Assembly: GCA_002790175.1 (NCBI GenBank) | Contig: PFUQ01000104.1 | Coordinates: 5,548-15,611, forward strand | Length of the DNA stretch: 10,064 bases | Direction: 5' to 3' | DNA from: Flavobacteriales bacterium CG_4_9_14_3_um_filter_32_8 | Lineage (GTDB): Bacteria; Bacteroidota; Bacteroidia; Flavobacteriales_E; Vicingaceae | Shown: positions 1-7,069 of the stretch, one piece after another | How the letters are laid out: every line of letters starts with the position of its first letter | Numbering within the stretch: position 1 is the first letter of the stretch | Notes under the pieces: model-generated | What the model saw: only the letters and a program-made list of their open reading frames with translations | Databases searched by the model: none | What the model was told of the DNA's origin: nothing | Position numbers and translations under genes: made by a program

Positions 1-1
1 A

Positions 2-1006
2 TATTGTGCGAAACATGTTCCAAAATATAGTCCAGTAAGCGTTTGCGGATATCACATTCGAGAAAGCGGAGCCAATCCAATTCAAGAAATGGCGTATGCA
101 TTTTGTATTGCCAAAGCATACACCGATGGAGCATTAAGCAGAGGAATTGATATTGATGATTTTGCTTCTCGACTATCATTTAACTTTGATATTTATGGCA
201 ACCTATTTGAACAAATTGCCAAATTTAGAGGTGGAAGAAGATTGTGGGCAAAAATAATTCGAGAAGAATATTTAGCTAAAAATGATGATTCGTGTTGGTT
301 AAGAATGATTGCTGGAGGAGGTGGTGGTGGTTTAACCAAAGAACAACCCGAAAATAACATTGTACGAAGTGCTTATTATGCCTTAATAAGTGCATTATCT
401 GGAACTCAAACCATGGCATTGTGTAGTTATGATGAAGCTTACACCATTCCAACAGAACACTCGGCAGAAATCTCATTAAGAACCATGCAAATTATGATTC
501 ACGAAATGGGAATTTGCGATACCGTTGACCCACTTGGAGGCTCCTATTACGTGGAATCGTTAACCGATACGTTTGAAACAGCCATTAAAGAAGAAATGAA
601 AACGGTGGATAAATGGGGTGGTATTGTAAATGCAGTGGCAACAGGAAAAATTCAGGAATCTGTTTCTAAACAAGCTTATACACGAGAAATGGGAATGCAA
701 ACTGGGAAAGTGGATAAAGTAGGTGTAAATATTTTTACCCGAGAAGAAGAAAGCAAACCTGTTGAATTTCATCCTTACAACCAAGAAGCTGCAGACAAGC
801 AAGTAGAAAAATTAAAAAGAATTAAAGAATCAAGAAATAACGAATTGGTAAAACAAAAATTAGCTACCATTAGAAAGGATGCAAAAGAGGATAAAAACTT
901 AATGCCCTCAATTATTGAAGCAGTAAAAGAATACGCCACTGTTGGTGAAATTGTTCAAGTAATGAAAGATGTTTATGGTGAATTTAAAGAACCGATATTT
1001 TTTTAA
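2..1006 (+). CDS. Acyl-CoA mutase (methylmalonyl-CoA mutase family), catalytic large subunit, 5' truncated by window edge
   Basis: The frame is open from base 2, so the first ATG at 89 is internal and the true start lies upstream; 334 residues are visible. The family catalyses B12-dependent carbon-skeleton rearrangements of acyl-CoAs. Visible family landmarks are GYHIRESGA (bases 47-73, holding the Tyr-His pair that contacts substrate in methylmalonyl-CoA mutase), SRLSF (Arg and Ser of the CoA site), NNIVR, YDEA and DPLGGSYYVE. The protein ends shortly after YATVGEIVQVMKDVYGE, the usual end of the catalytic domain. No B12-binding domain (DxHxxG) follows, so this is the alpha subunit of a two-chain enzyme of the isobutyryl-CoA mutase type. 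The RTHxQTSGW segment of classical enzymes is replaced by six glycines (bases 314-331), so it belongs to a divergent clade and plain methylmalonyl-CoA specificity should not be assumed. An aryl-succinyl/aryl-malonyl-CoA mutase is a context-based guess. Confidence 0.93.
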   Translation, partial: YCAKHVPKYSPVSVCGYHIRESGANPIQEMAYAFCIAKAYTDGALSRGIDIDDFASRLSFNFDIYGNLFEQIAKFRGGRRLWAKIIREEYLAKNDDSCWLRMIAGGGGGGLTKEQPENNIVRSAYYALISALSGTQTMALCSYDEAYTIPTEHSAEISLRTMQIMIHEMGICDTVDPLGGSYYVESLTDTFETAIKEEMKTVDKWGGIVNAVATGKIQESVSKQAYTREMGMQTGKVDKVGVNIFTREEESKPVEFHPYNQEAADKQVEKLKRIKESRNNELVKQKLATIRKDAKEDKNLMPSIIEAVKEYATVGEIVQVMKDVYGEFKEPIFF

Positions 1007-1023
1007 GAAAAAAATAGTCATTA

Positions 1024-1119
1024 AAGATTAGAAATTGGTCATTAGAAATGGGCAATGTGCGTTTGCTTTTTCCCTTGAGGGAAACACAAAGTGTGATTAA
1101 GCAAATAAGATTAGAAATT
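1024..1119. repeat. 13-bp direct repeats flanking a dispersed repeat element
   Basis: AAGATTAGAAATT occurs identically at 1024-1036 and 1107-1119. Between the two copies lies the GGCAATGTGCG...CCCTTGAGGG element. The arrangement could be a duplication made when the element arrived, or part of a larger AT-rich intergenic repeat. Confidence 0.6.
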
Positions 1120-1263
1120 AGAGAAATGAGATATGAAATTAGAAAAGCAAAGAATAGAAATTTAATTTATGAAGAGGAATACTCAAAGTTTATCGAAGAT
1201 ATTAATCTAATAGGAAAAATGCTAAACAGTTATATTAAATCAATAGGAGAAAAAACAAATTAA
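1048..1263 (+). CDS. Doubtful small ORF, possibly a remnant of a four-helix-bundle protein
   Basis: A 71-codon ORF follows an in-frame TAG at 1015-1017 and ends 13 bases before the CoA-transferase start. The first dozen or so residues (MGNVRLLFPLRETQ) are encoded by a copy of an element that also occurs at 7070-7103 in non-coding DNA, so they are probably not true protein sequence. A second in-frame ATG at 1126 would give a 45-residue, charged, helix-prone peptide (EEEYSKFIEDINLIG and so on). That part faintly resembles the last two helices of four-helix-bundle proteins related to those found in 23S rRNA intervening sequences. The ORF is bracketed by an inverted TTGGTCATT/AATGACCAA pair (1035-1043 and 1269-1277). 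It may be a decayed gene or chance coding. No function is proposed. Confidence 0.25.
   Translation: MGNVRLLFPLRETQSVIKQIRLEIREMRYEIRKAKNRNLIYEEEYSKFIEDINLIGKMLNSYIKSIGEKTN
1051..1084. repeat. Dispersed intergenic element, copy 1 (with hairpin at 1069-1084)
   Basis: The stretch begins GGCAATGTGCG and ends in the hairpin TTTCCCTTGAGGGAAA, which has 7-bp arms around TG. It aligns with 7070-7103 at about 25 of 34 columns with one single-base gap, sharing a CCCTTGAGGG core. It lies inside the 5' end of the 71-codon ORF. Confidence 0.65.
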
Positions 1264-1296
1264 CAACCAATGACCAATGACCAATAAACCAATGAC
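1264..1296. repeat. CAATGAC repeats overlapping the CoA-transferase start
   Basis: CAATGAC occurs at 1268-1274, 1275-1281 and 1290-1296. The reverse-complement motif TTGGTCATT lies upstream at 1035-1043, giving a 9-bp inverted repeat with AATGACCAA at 1269-1277. Because the array contains ATG triplets, it creates two candidate in-frame starts for the next gene, at 1277 and 1292. Confidence 0.6.
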
Positions 1297-2479
1297 TAAA
1301 ACCATATTATCTCTTGAACAAGCATTGGCTTTGCCTTATGCAACAGAACGCATGGTGCAACAAGGTTGGCGAGTAATTCGCATTGAAACTCCTGTAGAAG
1401 ATGGCGAAAACGCAGGAGACCCAAATCGTTATATTGGGGCTGATTTGGGTTATCACGATTTACATTCATATTATATTGCACCAAACACCGGTAAAGAAGC
1501 CATCACCATTAATCTGAAAAAAAAGGAAGGACAAGAGTTGTTAAAAAAATTAATTAAGGAGTTGAATGTTAATGTGTTTATGTGCAACACCTTACCAAAA
1601 CGCTACGAACAACTCGGTATTGATTATAAAACACTTGCTGAAGCAAATCCAAATTTGATATGGTGTGGCATTTCTGCTATGGGGCCAGAACATCCCGAAC
1701 GTGCAGGTTACGACCCAGCTTTACAAGCCATGATGGGGTTTACCTACCTTACAGGAGAACCTGACGGCAAACCTGTTCCTTGTGGTATTCCGATTATTGA
1801 TTTAAAAGCCGGAGATGAAGCTTTTACACAAGTAGTTCTTGCCATGTTGGAGAATAATACCAACAAGGAAATTCACATTTCAATGGCACAATGTGCTGCA
1901 AGTTGGTTAATGACGGCACTCCCACAACTAAATTTTGTAAAAAACGATAATGAGTTATTTACCAGAAGTGGCAACGAACACCGAAGTTTTATTCCTTGCA
2001 ATGCTTATCCGACAAAAGATGGGTATCTCTATTTAGCCATAGGCAACGATTTGCAATGGCACAAATTTGTTTCTCACAATGGATTTGAAAAACTTTTTTC
2101 CGAAAATCGAAAAACAAACGAAGGAAGGATGAAGGAAAAGGAAAACATTTACAAAGAAATAGGAGAATTAAGTAAAAACTATACTACCAAAGAATTTTTC
2201 GAGTTGTGCATTTCTTTAAATCTATCAGCAGCTCCAGTAAACACAGTTAAAGAGGTTGCTCAATTAGAATTTGTCGATAAAAATATGCTGAGAACTAATC
2301 TTCCTAATGGAAAAGAAGCAAAACTTTCTCCAGCATCTTACAACACAGAATTTTTGAAACAAAATAAATTTTCATTAACATGTTCTCCACGATTAGGTGA
2401 ACAAAATAACAAAGTATATAAACAAATTGGAATGAATGAAGACGAAATTGAACTATTTATAGCCAATAAAATAATATAA
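1277..2479 (+). CDS. CaiB/BaiF-type (family III) CoA-transferase
   Basis: Family III enzymes move CoA between carboxylic acids through an enzyme-aspartyl anhydride. The 400-residue length is typical. Visible family marks are the N-terminal ALALPYATERMVQQGWRVIRIETP (counterpart of the usual GPYA...LGADVIKVE), a KEAITINLKKKEGQELLKKL segment (counterpart of K..I.LDLK...G), GYDPALQAMMG, TGEPDGKPVPCGIPIIDL and a C-terminal LNLSAAPVNTVKEV. Asp175 in IIDL is the expected catalytic aspartate. The start at 1277 lies in a repeat, and ATG 1292 (MTKTILSLEQ) is equally possible. No membrane segment or signal peptide is seen. Placement between a B12 mutase and an acyl-CoA-producing oxidoreductase suggests it activates, or shifts CoA on, a dicarboxylic intermediate. 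Exact donor and acceptor cannot be read from sequence. Confidence 0.92.
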   Translation: MTNKPMTKTILSLEQALALPYATERMVQQGWRVIRIETPVEDGENAGDPNRYIGADLGYHDLHSYYIAPNTGKEAITINLKKKEGQELLKKLIKELNVNVFMCNTLPKRYEQLGIDYKTLAEANPNLIWCGISAMGPEHPERAGYDPALQAMMGFTYLTGEPDGKPVPCGIPIIDLKAGDEAFTQVVLAMLENNTNKEIHISMAQCAASWLMTALPQLNFVKNDNELFTRSGNEHRSFIPCNAYPTKDGYLYLAIGNDLQWHKFVSHNGFEKLFSENRKTNEGRMKEKENIYKEIGELSKNYTTKEFFELCISLNLSAAPVNTVKEVAQLEFVDKNMLRTNLPNGKEAKLSPASYNTEFLKQNKFSLTCSPRLGEQNNKVYKQIGMNEDEIELFIANKII

Positions 2480-2524
2480 ACAACAAGAGGTCATGACACT
2501 TTGCCACACAAAACAAGAAAGCAA

Positions 2525-2544
2525 CAAGGGGTTTGAACCCCTTG
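2525..2544. repeat. Palindromic hairpin 1 upstream of iorA
   Basis: CAAGGGGTTTGAACCCCTTG has 9-bp arms around TG. It is followed by CCATAT, not by a T-run, so it does not look like a standard intrinsic terminator. It shares CAAGGG/CCCTTG outer arms with the next hairpin. It may be an mRNA-processing or stability element, or a mobile palindrome copy. Confidence 0.75.
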
Positions 2545-2554
2545 CCATATAAAA

Positions 2555-2575
2555 ACAAGGGAGTTACTCCCTTGT
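2555..2575. repeat. Palindromic hairpin 2 upstream of iorA
   Basis: ACAAGGGAG and CTCCCTTGT form perfect 9-bp arms around the loop TTA. It lies 10 bases after hairpin 1, with the same outer CAAGGG/CCCTTG arms and a different interior. It is followed by CAATACAATAAATAAG, with no T-run, and ends 19 bases before the iorA ATG, so it could affect translation initiation. Confidence 0.75.
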
Positions 2576-2594
2576 CAATACAATAAATAAGAAA

Positions 2595-5500
2595 ATGCAA
2601 AAACAAACCATCGACATATTAACTTCTTTCACTAAGGCACAAAACCGTTGTGAAATAGGAAATGTTGCCATTGCTCGTGGTGCAATAGAAGTTGGTGTAG
2701 ATGGCGTTTTTTCATATCCAGGAACACCTTCTACCGAAATTTCAGAGGTGTTTAATTATGTAAATGAGTTTCAAAACCAAATCGATTATCAACAAAAATA
2801 TCCAGAACAAACTAAACATAAAATTTATTTTGAATACAGTATCAATGAGAAAATTGCATTAGAAAAAGCAATTGCTTATTCCATTGGCAATAAGAGTGCA
2901 CTGTGTGTGATGAAAAACGTAGGTATGAATGTGGCTTCTGATGCGTTAATGTCTGTTACTTATCAAACAATTATTGCACCTCTGGTTATTGTGCTTTGCG
3001 ATGACCCAGGTTGCCACTCCAGCTCTAACGAACAAGACTCAAGGTATTGGGGAAACATGGCTTCAGTTCCAGTTTTTAACCCAGCAACACCCAAAGATGC
3101 CTATCAAATGACCAAACAAGCATTTCAATTGTCGGCTGAATTAAGATTGCCAGTTATTGTAAGAACAACAACGAGGGTTTCTCATACCAAAGGAATGTTA
3201 GATTACCATGAAATAAACGTTAACGAACGAATAGCACATTTTGATAGATTGCCCGAACACATCAATATTCCAGCAAGAACAGCCTCAGCTCATCAAAAAT
3301 TATTACTCAAATTACACAGTAATATTGTTGACCCATATTTTGCAGAATTCAATAAAGTACTGTTTGCAGGTAATAATAAAAAAATAGCAATAATAAGCAG
3401 CGGTGTTTCTACCACCTATTTGTTGGAGATTATTGAAGAAAATAAACTCGCTAACCAATTAGAACTACTTGATTTAGGTTTAATTTTTCCTTTTCCCGAT
3501 AAGCAGGTATTGTCTTTTTTACAAAAAGGGTTTAAAAAGGTTTTGATTGTTGAAGAATTGGAGCCAATCATAGAAAATGCTGTTAGAAATTTAGCTCAAA
3601 AAAATAACTTGACCTGTGAAATTTTGGGAAAAGGTTTTTCAGGGTTGTCTGTTACAGGTGAGTTTAATTTGAGCCAAATTACCCAAGTATTAGATGAATT
3701 ATTTCAAATTAATAGCATCAGTAATTCACCTTTAAATGGATTTGAAGAATTTGCAGAAAATTTACCAGCAAGACCTCCGACATTATGCTCGGGTTGCCCG
3801 CATCGTGCAAGTTATTATGCGTTGAAATTAATTGTACCAAAAAAAGATAACGACACCATTCTTTGTGGAGATATTGGTTGTTCAGGTTTAGGAGCATTAC
3901 CTCCATTAAAAATGATTGACACCATCAATCACATGGGGATGAGTATTTCTATGGCACAAGGTTTATCTCAAGCACTAAATAATAAAGGAACTAAAACCGT
4001 TGCTATGTTGGGCGATGGCACATTTTTTCACTCAGGTATAAGCTCGTTACTTAATGCAGTTTATACCAAATCCAATATTTTAGTTATCATTTTTGATAAC
4101 AGAACTATTGGTATGACTGGACATCAAGACCATCCAGGAGCAACTCATTTAGAAAAATACCAAGAAATTGAACTAGAACCTTTAATTAAAGGAATGGGTG
4201 TAAAATTTGTTGAAACATTAATGCCTTTTGATACGACTGATACCTACAAAAAAATTCAAGAGGCAATGTCGCATCAAGGTGTTTCGGTAATTATTTCAAA
4301 GGCACCATGCGTTTTCTTGCCAGATTATTTAAATTATACCAAGCAAGATTCTAAAATTATTATTGACCATAGTAAATGTAATACCTGTCACAATCATTCT
4401 GATGAAGCCCTTGTTTGCTCAAAAATGGCAAATTCCAACTCAAGTTTAACTCGTGCAATTGCTAAAATACGTGCTGAAAAAAGAGTAGATTCTAAAGATC
4501 AGGCTTGTCCTGCAAACATTTGTAATCATGGTTTCTTCAACTCAATTTTAGAAAAAGATTACAAAACAGCATTAAATATGGTTCGAGATAAACTGTTGTT
4601 TTCTAGAGCCTGTGGAGATATTTGCCATCGTCCATGCGAATTATTTTCTAATCACGAATCAGATACAACTATTCCAATAAAGCAATTAAAGAAGTTTGTT
4701 TCGAACATTGACGAGAATTTTAACGATTTTTCAACTGTATTTAATCAAATAAAAAATGCAGAAAAAAAAGATAAAAAAATAGCTATTATTGGTGCCGGAC
4801 CTGCTGGTTTAAGTGCTGCTTACGATTTGATACGAGATGGGTTTAATGTTACAGTTTTTGAAAAACAAGCTGCCGCTGGAGGTTTAATTAAATACGTTAT
4901 TCCAGATTTTAGAATGGATAAAAAAGGATTTGATGTGGAGGTTAGTCAGCTTGCAAAAATGGGCGTTCAATTCCATTTTAACACTTCGCTCGGAAAAGAC
5001 ATTCAATTAGAAGAAATAGCAAGCCAATTTGATGGAGTTATTCTTGCCTTAGGTTTAGGTAAATCAAACGAATTGGAAGTTGTAAAATCTGTTTCTGAAA
5101 GTAAAAAGTTTGATGCGTTAAATTTCTTAAAATCGTACAATCAAAAATCATTAACTATTAAACAAGGAAGTACAATTTTGGTCGTTGGTGGTGGAAATAG
5201 TGCGATAGATGTAGCTCGCTCTGCAAAACGATTAGATGCTACCAACACAATAATTTTATCTTGTATAGAAACGGAAGCTAAAATGCCTGCTTTTAACGAA
5301 GAAATAACTCACGCAAAAGAAGAAGGAATAAAAATTATTGCCAATAGTTTTGTGGCAACTTGTTCAGAAAACGGACAAATAAAAATTGCTATTCACCAGT
5401 TCGACACTAAAAATCATATTCAAGATTTACTTTGCGATTATATCGTAATTGCTATTGGTCAGATTGGAAATGCTGATGAATATGCTGAAATTGGACTAGA

Positions 5501-5963
5501 AAATTTGAATACTAACAACAAAATAAAAGCAAACCCATCAACAGGTTATACCAACTATAAAAATGTTTTTGTTGCTGGTGACGTTGGAGATGAAAATCAC
5601 ATGAGTTTAATTGGAGCAATTGCTTCTGGAAAAAGAGCGGTAATTGGATTAAAACAACAACTCGAAGGATACGAGTTTGCTTATGAAGGATTGGATGCTT
5701 TATTAAACTTGAATCATAAAGAAAAAGAAGGAAAAACAGCTGATGCTATTGATTTAGACGGAAATATAAATGCTTTTATTAATAAATTCAATTTATTTCA
5801 ATCTTGCGAAAAATGTAATCATTGTATTGATAATTTGGGCTGTCCTGCCATGATAAAAGTAAATGGAAAAATTGTTATTGATTATCCAAAATGCACCAAA
5901 TGTGGGTTATGTATTGATGTTTGTCCGAATGATGCCATAAAATGGGAAAAAAGAAACTATTAA
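2595..5963 (+). CDS. iorA: IOR alpha chain with an internal GltD-like FAD/NAD(P) module (IorA-GltD-ferredoxin fusion)
   Basis: Indolepyruvate:ferredoxin oxidoreductases convert aryl-pyruvates plus CoA to aryl-acetyl-CoA and CO2 using thiamine diphosphate (TPP). The order of parts here is: pyrimidine-binding domain about 15-200 (YPGTPSTEI 41-49, FEYSINEK from 79, CDDPGCHSSSNEQDSR 135-150); a linking domain; a TPP domain about 395-590 (CSGCPHR 398-404, GDIGCSGLGALPP, GDG 473-475 with Asn502); then eight cysteines (595, 598, 608, 638, 643, 673, 677, 681) like the Fe-S domain of the glutamate synthase small subunit; an FAD site GAGPAG 733-738 with GGLIKYVIPDFR; a second nucleotide site GGGNSAID from 865; VFVAGDVGD about 991-999; and a two-cluster ferredoxin domain (Cys1071, 1074, 1077, 1083 and 1100, 1103, 1106, 1110). 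Ordinary IorA is about 600 residues; this one is 1122. The last domain is IorA's own ferredoxin tail, so the flavin module is inserted internally. Likely a soluble, NAD(P)-linked aryl-pyruvate dehydrogenase; the exact keto acid is not determined. Confidence 0.93.
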   Translation: MQKQTIDILTSFTKAQNRCEIGNVAIARGAIEVGVDGVFSYPGTPSTEISEVFNYVNEFQNQIDYQQKYPEQTKHKIYFEYSINEKIALEKAIAYSIGNKSALCVMKNVGMNVASDALMSVTYQTIIAPLVIVLCDDPGCHSSSNEQDSRYWGNMASVPVFNPATPKDAYQMTKQAFQLSAELRLPVIVRTTTRVSHTKGMLDYHEINVNERIAHFDRLPEHINIPARTASAHQKLLLKLHSNIVDPYFAEFNKVLFAGNNKKIAIISSGVSTTYLLEIIEENKLANQLELLDLGLIFPFPDKQVLSFLQKGFKKVLIVEELEPIIENAVRNLAQKNNLTCEILGKGFSGLSVTGEFNLSQITQVLDELFQINSISNSPLNGFEEFAENLPARPPTLCSGCPHRASYYALKLIVPKKDNDTILCGDIGCSGLGALPPLKMIDTINHMGMSISMAQGLSQALNNKGTKTVAMLGDGTFFHSGISSLLNAVYTKSNILVIIFDNRTIGMTGHQDHPGATHLEKYQEIELEPLIKGMGVKFVETLMPFDTTDTYKKIQEAMSHQGVSVIISKAPCVFLPDYLNYTKQDSKIIIDHSKCNTCHNHSDEALVCSKMANSNSSLTRAIAKIRAEKRVDSKDQACPANICNHGFFNSILEKDYKTALNMVRDKLLFSRACGDICHRPCELFSNHESDTTIPIKQLKKFVSNIDENFNDFSTVFNQIKNAEKKDKKIAIIGAGPAGLSAAYDLIRDGFNVTVFEKQAAAGGLIKYVIPDFRMDKKGFDVEVSQLAKMGVQFHFNTSLGKDIQLEEIASQFDGVILALGLGKSNELEVVKSVSESKKFDALNFLKSYNQKSLTIKQGSTILVVGGGNSAIDVARSAKRLDATNTIILSCIETEAKMPAFNEEITHAKEEGIKIIANSFVATCSENGQIKIAIHQFDTKNHIQDLLCDYIVIAIGQIGNADEYAEIGLENLNTNNKIKANPSTGYTNYKNVFVAGDVGDENHMSLIGAIASGKRAVIGLKQQLEGYEFAYEGLDALLNLNHKEKEGKTADAIDLDGNINAFINKFNLFQSCEKCNHCIDNLGCPAMIKVNGKIVIDYPKCTKCGLCIDVCPNDAIKWEKRNY

Positions 5964-5966
5964 TTA

Positions 5967-6569
5967 ATGCTTAAAAAAACTAAAATATTGGTTGCTGGAG
6001 TTGGAGGACAAGGAGTTGTTTTCTTAACCAATTTGTTGGTAAAATCGGCATTATTAGCAGGTATTCCAGTTGCAACTAGCGAAATTCATGGTTTGTCGCA
6101 AAGAGGAGGTTCTGTTACTGCAGGAATTACGTTGGGCGAAAATACGTATGGTTTTTTAGAAACTGCAGGCGTTGATATTTTATTTGGATTGGAGCCTTTA
6201 GAAGCTCAACGAAATATTGCGTATTTACATAAAAATAGCATCGTAATTATTGACAACAATCAAATTTTACCTTATGTAGTAAATGCTGGAAATGCTCCGT
6301 ATCCTAATATCGAAAAATTCGTTGAGTATTTAAAAGAAAATATTCAGTTCGTAATTTATAATACAGAAAGTCCTAAAAACATGATTTCTGTACTACGGAA
6401 TTTATATGTTTTAGGAAGAGCTTGTGCTGAAACTCAATTTCCTATTCCTGCTAAATTTATTGAAAAAGCAATAGTTGAATTAGCCAAAAAAGGATTTGAA
6501 GAGAAGAGTTTGGAAGCCTTTCATTTAGGATTAAATATAAAATCGAAAACTGTAAACCAAAACAAATAA
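5967..6569 (+). CDS. iorB: IOR beta chain (gamma-type subunit of 2-oxoacid oxidoreductases)
   Basis: This 200-residue protein is the small partner that completes the 2-oxoacid:acceptor oxidoreductase with IorA. The N-terminal ILVAGVGGQGVVFLTNLLV and the motif SEIHGLSQRGGSVTAG are diagnostic of IorB. The length matches stand-alone IorB. The start lies 3 bases after the iorA stop, and the next gene begins 2 bases after its own stop, so the three are probably co-transcribed and translated in sequence. No Shine-Dalgarno-like sequence is evident. It carries no Fe-S motif of its own; cofactors sit on the large chain. Confidence 0.95.
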   Translation: MLKKTKILVAGVGGQGVVFLTNLLVKSALLAGIPVATSEIHGLSQRGGSVTAGITLGENTYGFLETAGVDILFGLEPLEAQRNIAYLHKNSIVIIDNNQILPYVVNAGNAPYPNIEKFVEYLKENIQFVIYNTESPKNMISVLRNLYVLGRACAETQFPIPAKFIEKAIVELAKKGFEEKSLEAFHLGLNIKSKTVNQNK

Positions 6570-6571
6570 CT

Positions 6572-7039
6572 ATGCAAATAACATTTAAAATTAATGGAGA
6601 AACGATTAGTCAGGAGATAAAATCTTCCTTGTTGTTAATCGATTTAATTAGAGATGTACTCCGGTTAAAAGGGACAAAACCAGGATGTTTAGAAGGAGAA
6701 TGTGGAGCATGTTCGGTAATTGTAAATGGTGCTGCCATTAATTCTTGTATGTATTTGGCGATAAATGTAGATGGAAAAGAAGTAACCACTATTGAAGGAT
6801 TAGGCAATGGTGAAAACCCATTGGATCGTGTGCAAGAAAAAATGCTCGAACACGGGGCTGTTCAATGTGGGTTTTGCACTTCTGGAATGGTAATGACTAC
6901 CAAAGCATACAGCGATAAATGTACTGCTGAAGGTGTAACTCCAACAAGAGAGGAGGTTAAAAAAAGCTTAGAAGGTAATTTGTGCAGGTGTACAGGTTAT
7001 GCAAAAATAATTGATGCTGCCGAAGCAGTTTATAAATAG
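6572..7039 (+). CDS. 2Fe-2S subunit of a molybdenum hydroxylase (xanthine dehydrogenase/CO dehydrogenase small-subunit family)
   Basis: This 155-residue protein carries electrons from the Mo site to FAD. The N-terminal plant-type ferredoxin domain has Cys39, 44, 47 and 59 (CLEGECGACSV, NSC). The C-terminal helical domain has Cys99 and 102 (CGFCTSGM) and Cys138 and 140 (NLCRCTGY). Both [2Fe-2S] clusters therefore have all ligands, and the length is normal. The start is 2 bases after the iorB stop, which ties the hydroxylase to the IOR genes as one transcription unit. Its partner Mo subunit comes only after a 237-base repeat-rich gap. The substrate cannot be told from this subunit. Confidence 0.96.
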   Translation: MQITFKINGETISQEIKSSLLLIDLIRDVLRLKGTKPGCLEGECGACSVIVNGAAINSCMYLAINVDGKEVTTIEGLGNGENPLDRVQEKMLEHGAVQCGFCTSGMVMTTKAYSDKCTAEGVTPTREEVKKSLEGNLCRCTGYAKIIDAAEAVYK

Positions 7040-7042
7040 TTA

Positions 7043-7067
7043 GAAGTCAGAAGATGGAAGTCAGAAG
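7043..7067. repeat. GAAGTCAGAAG direct repeat just after the 2Fe-2S gene
   Basis: GAAGTCAGAAG occurs at 7043-7053 and 7057-7067 with a 14-base period, starting three bases after the stop codon. It leads directly into copy 2 of the GGCA...CCCTTGAGGG element. Confidence 0.7.
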
Positions 7068-7069
7068 TC

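Noticed and set aside
41..60. Loss of the substrate-contacting histidine in the mutase
   Set aside because: At first the RTHxQTSGW histidine seemed to be the key one, but the substrate-contacting His244 of methylmalonyl-CoA mutase is in the GYH motif, which is intact here.
276..476. Reverse-strand ORFs within the mutase, CoA-transferase, iorA and 2Fe-2S genes (for example 276-476, 560-802, 1296-1484, 3718-3906, 6610-6807)
   Set aside because: Each lies wholly opposite well-supported conserved genes and shows no recognisable protein motifs.
89..1006. ATG at 89 as the true start of the mutase gene
   Set aside because: The frame is open to the window edge and bases 2-88 encode conserved family sequence (YSPVSVCGYHIRESGANPIQE).
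2525..2575. Intrinsic terminators between the CoA-transferase and iorA
   Set aside because: Both stems are strong, but neither is followed by a run of T on either likely reading side; the right-hand neighbours are CCATAT and CAATAC.
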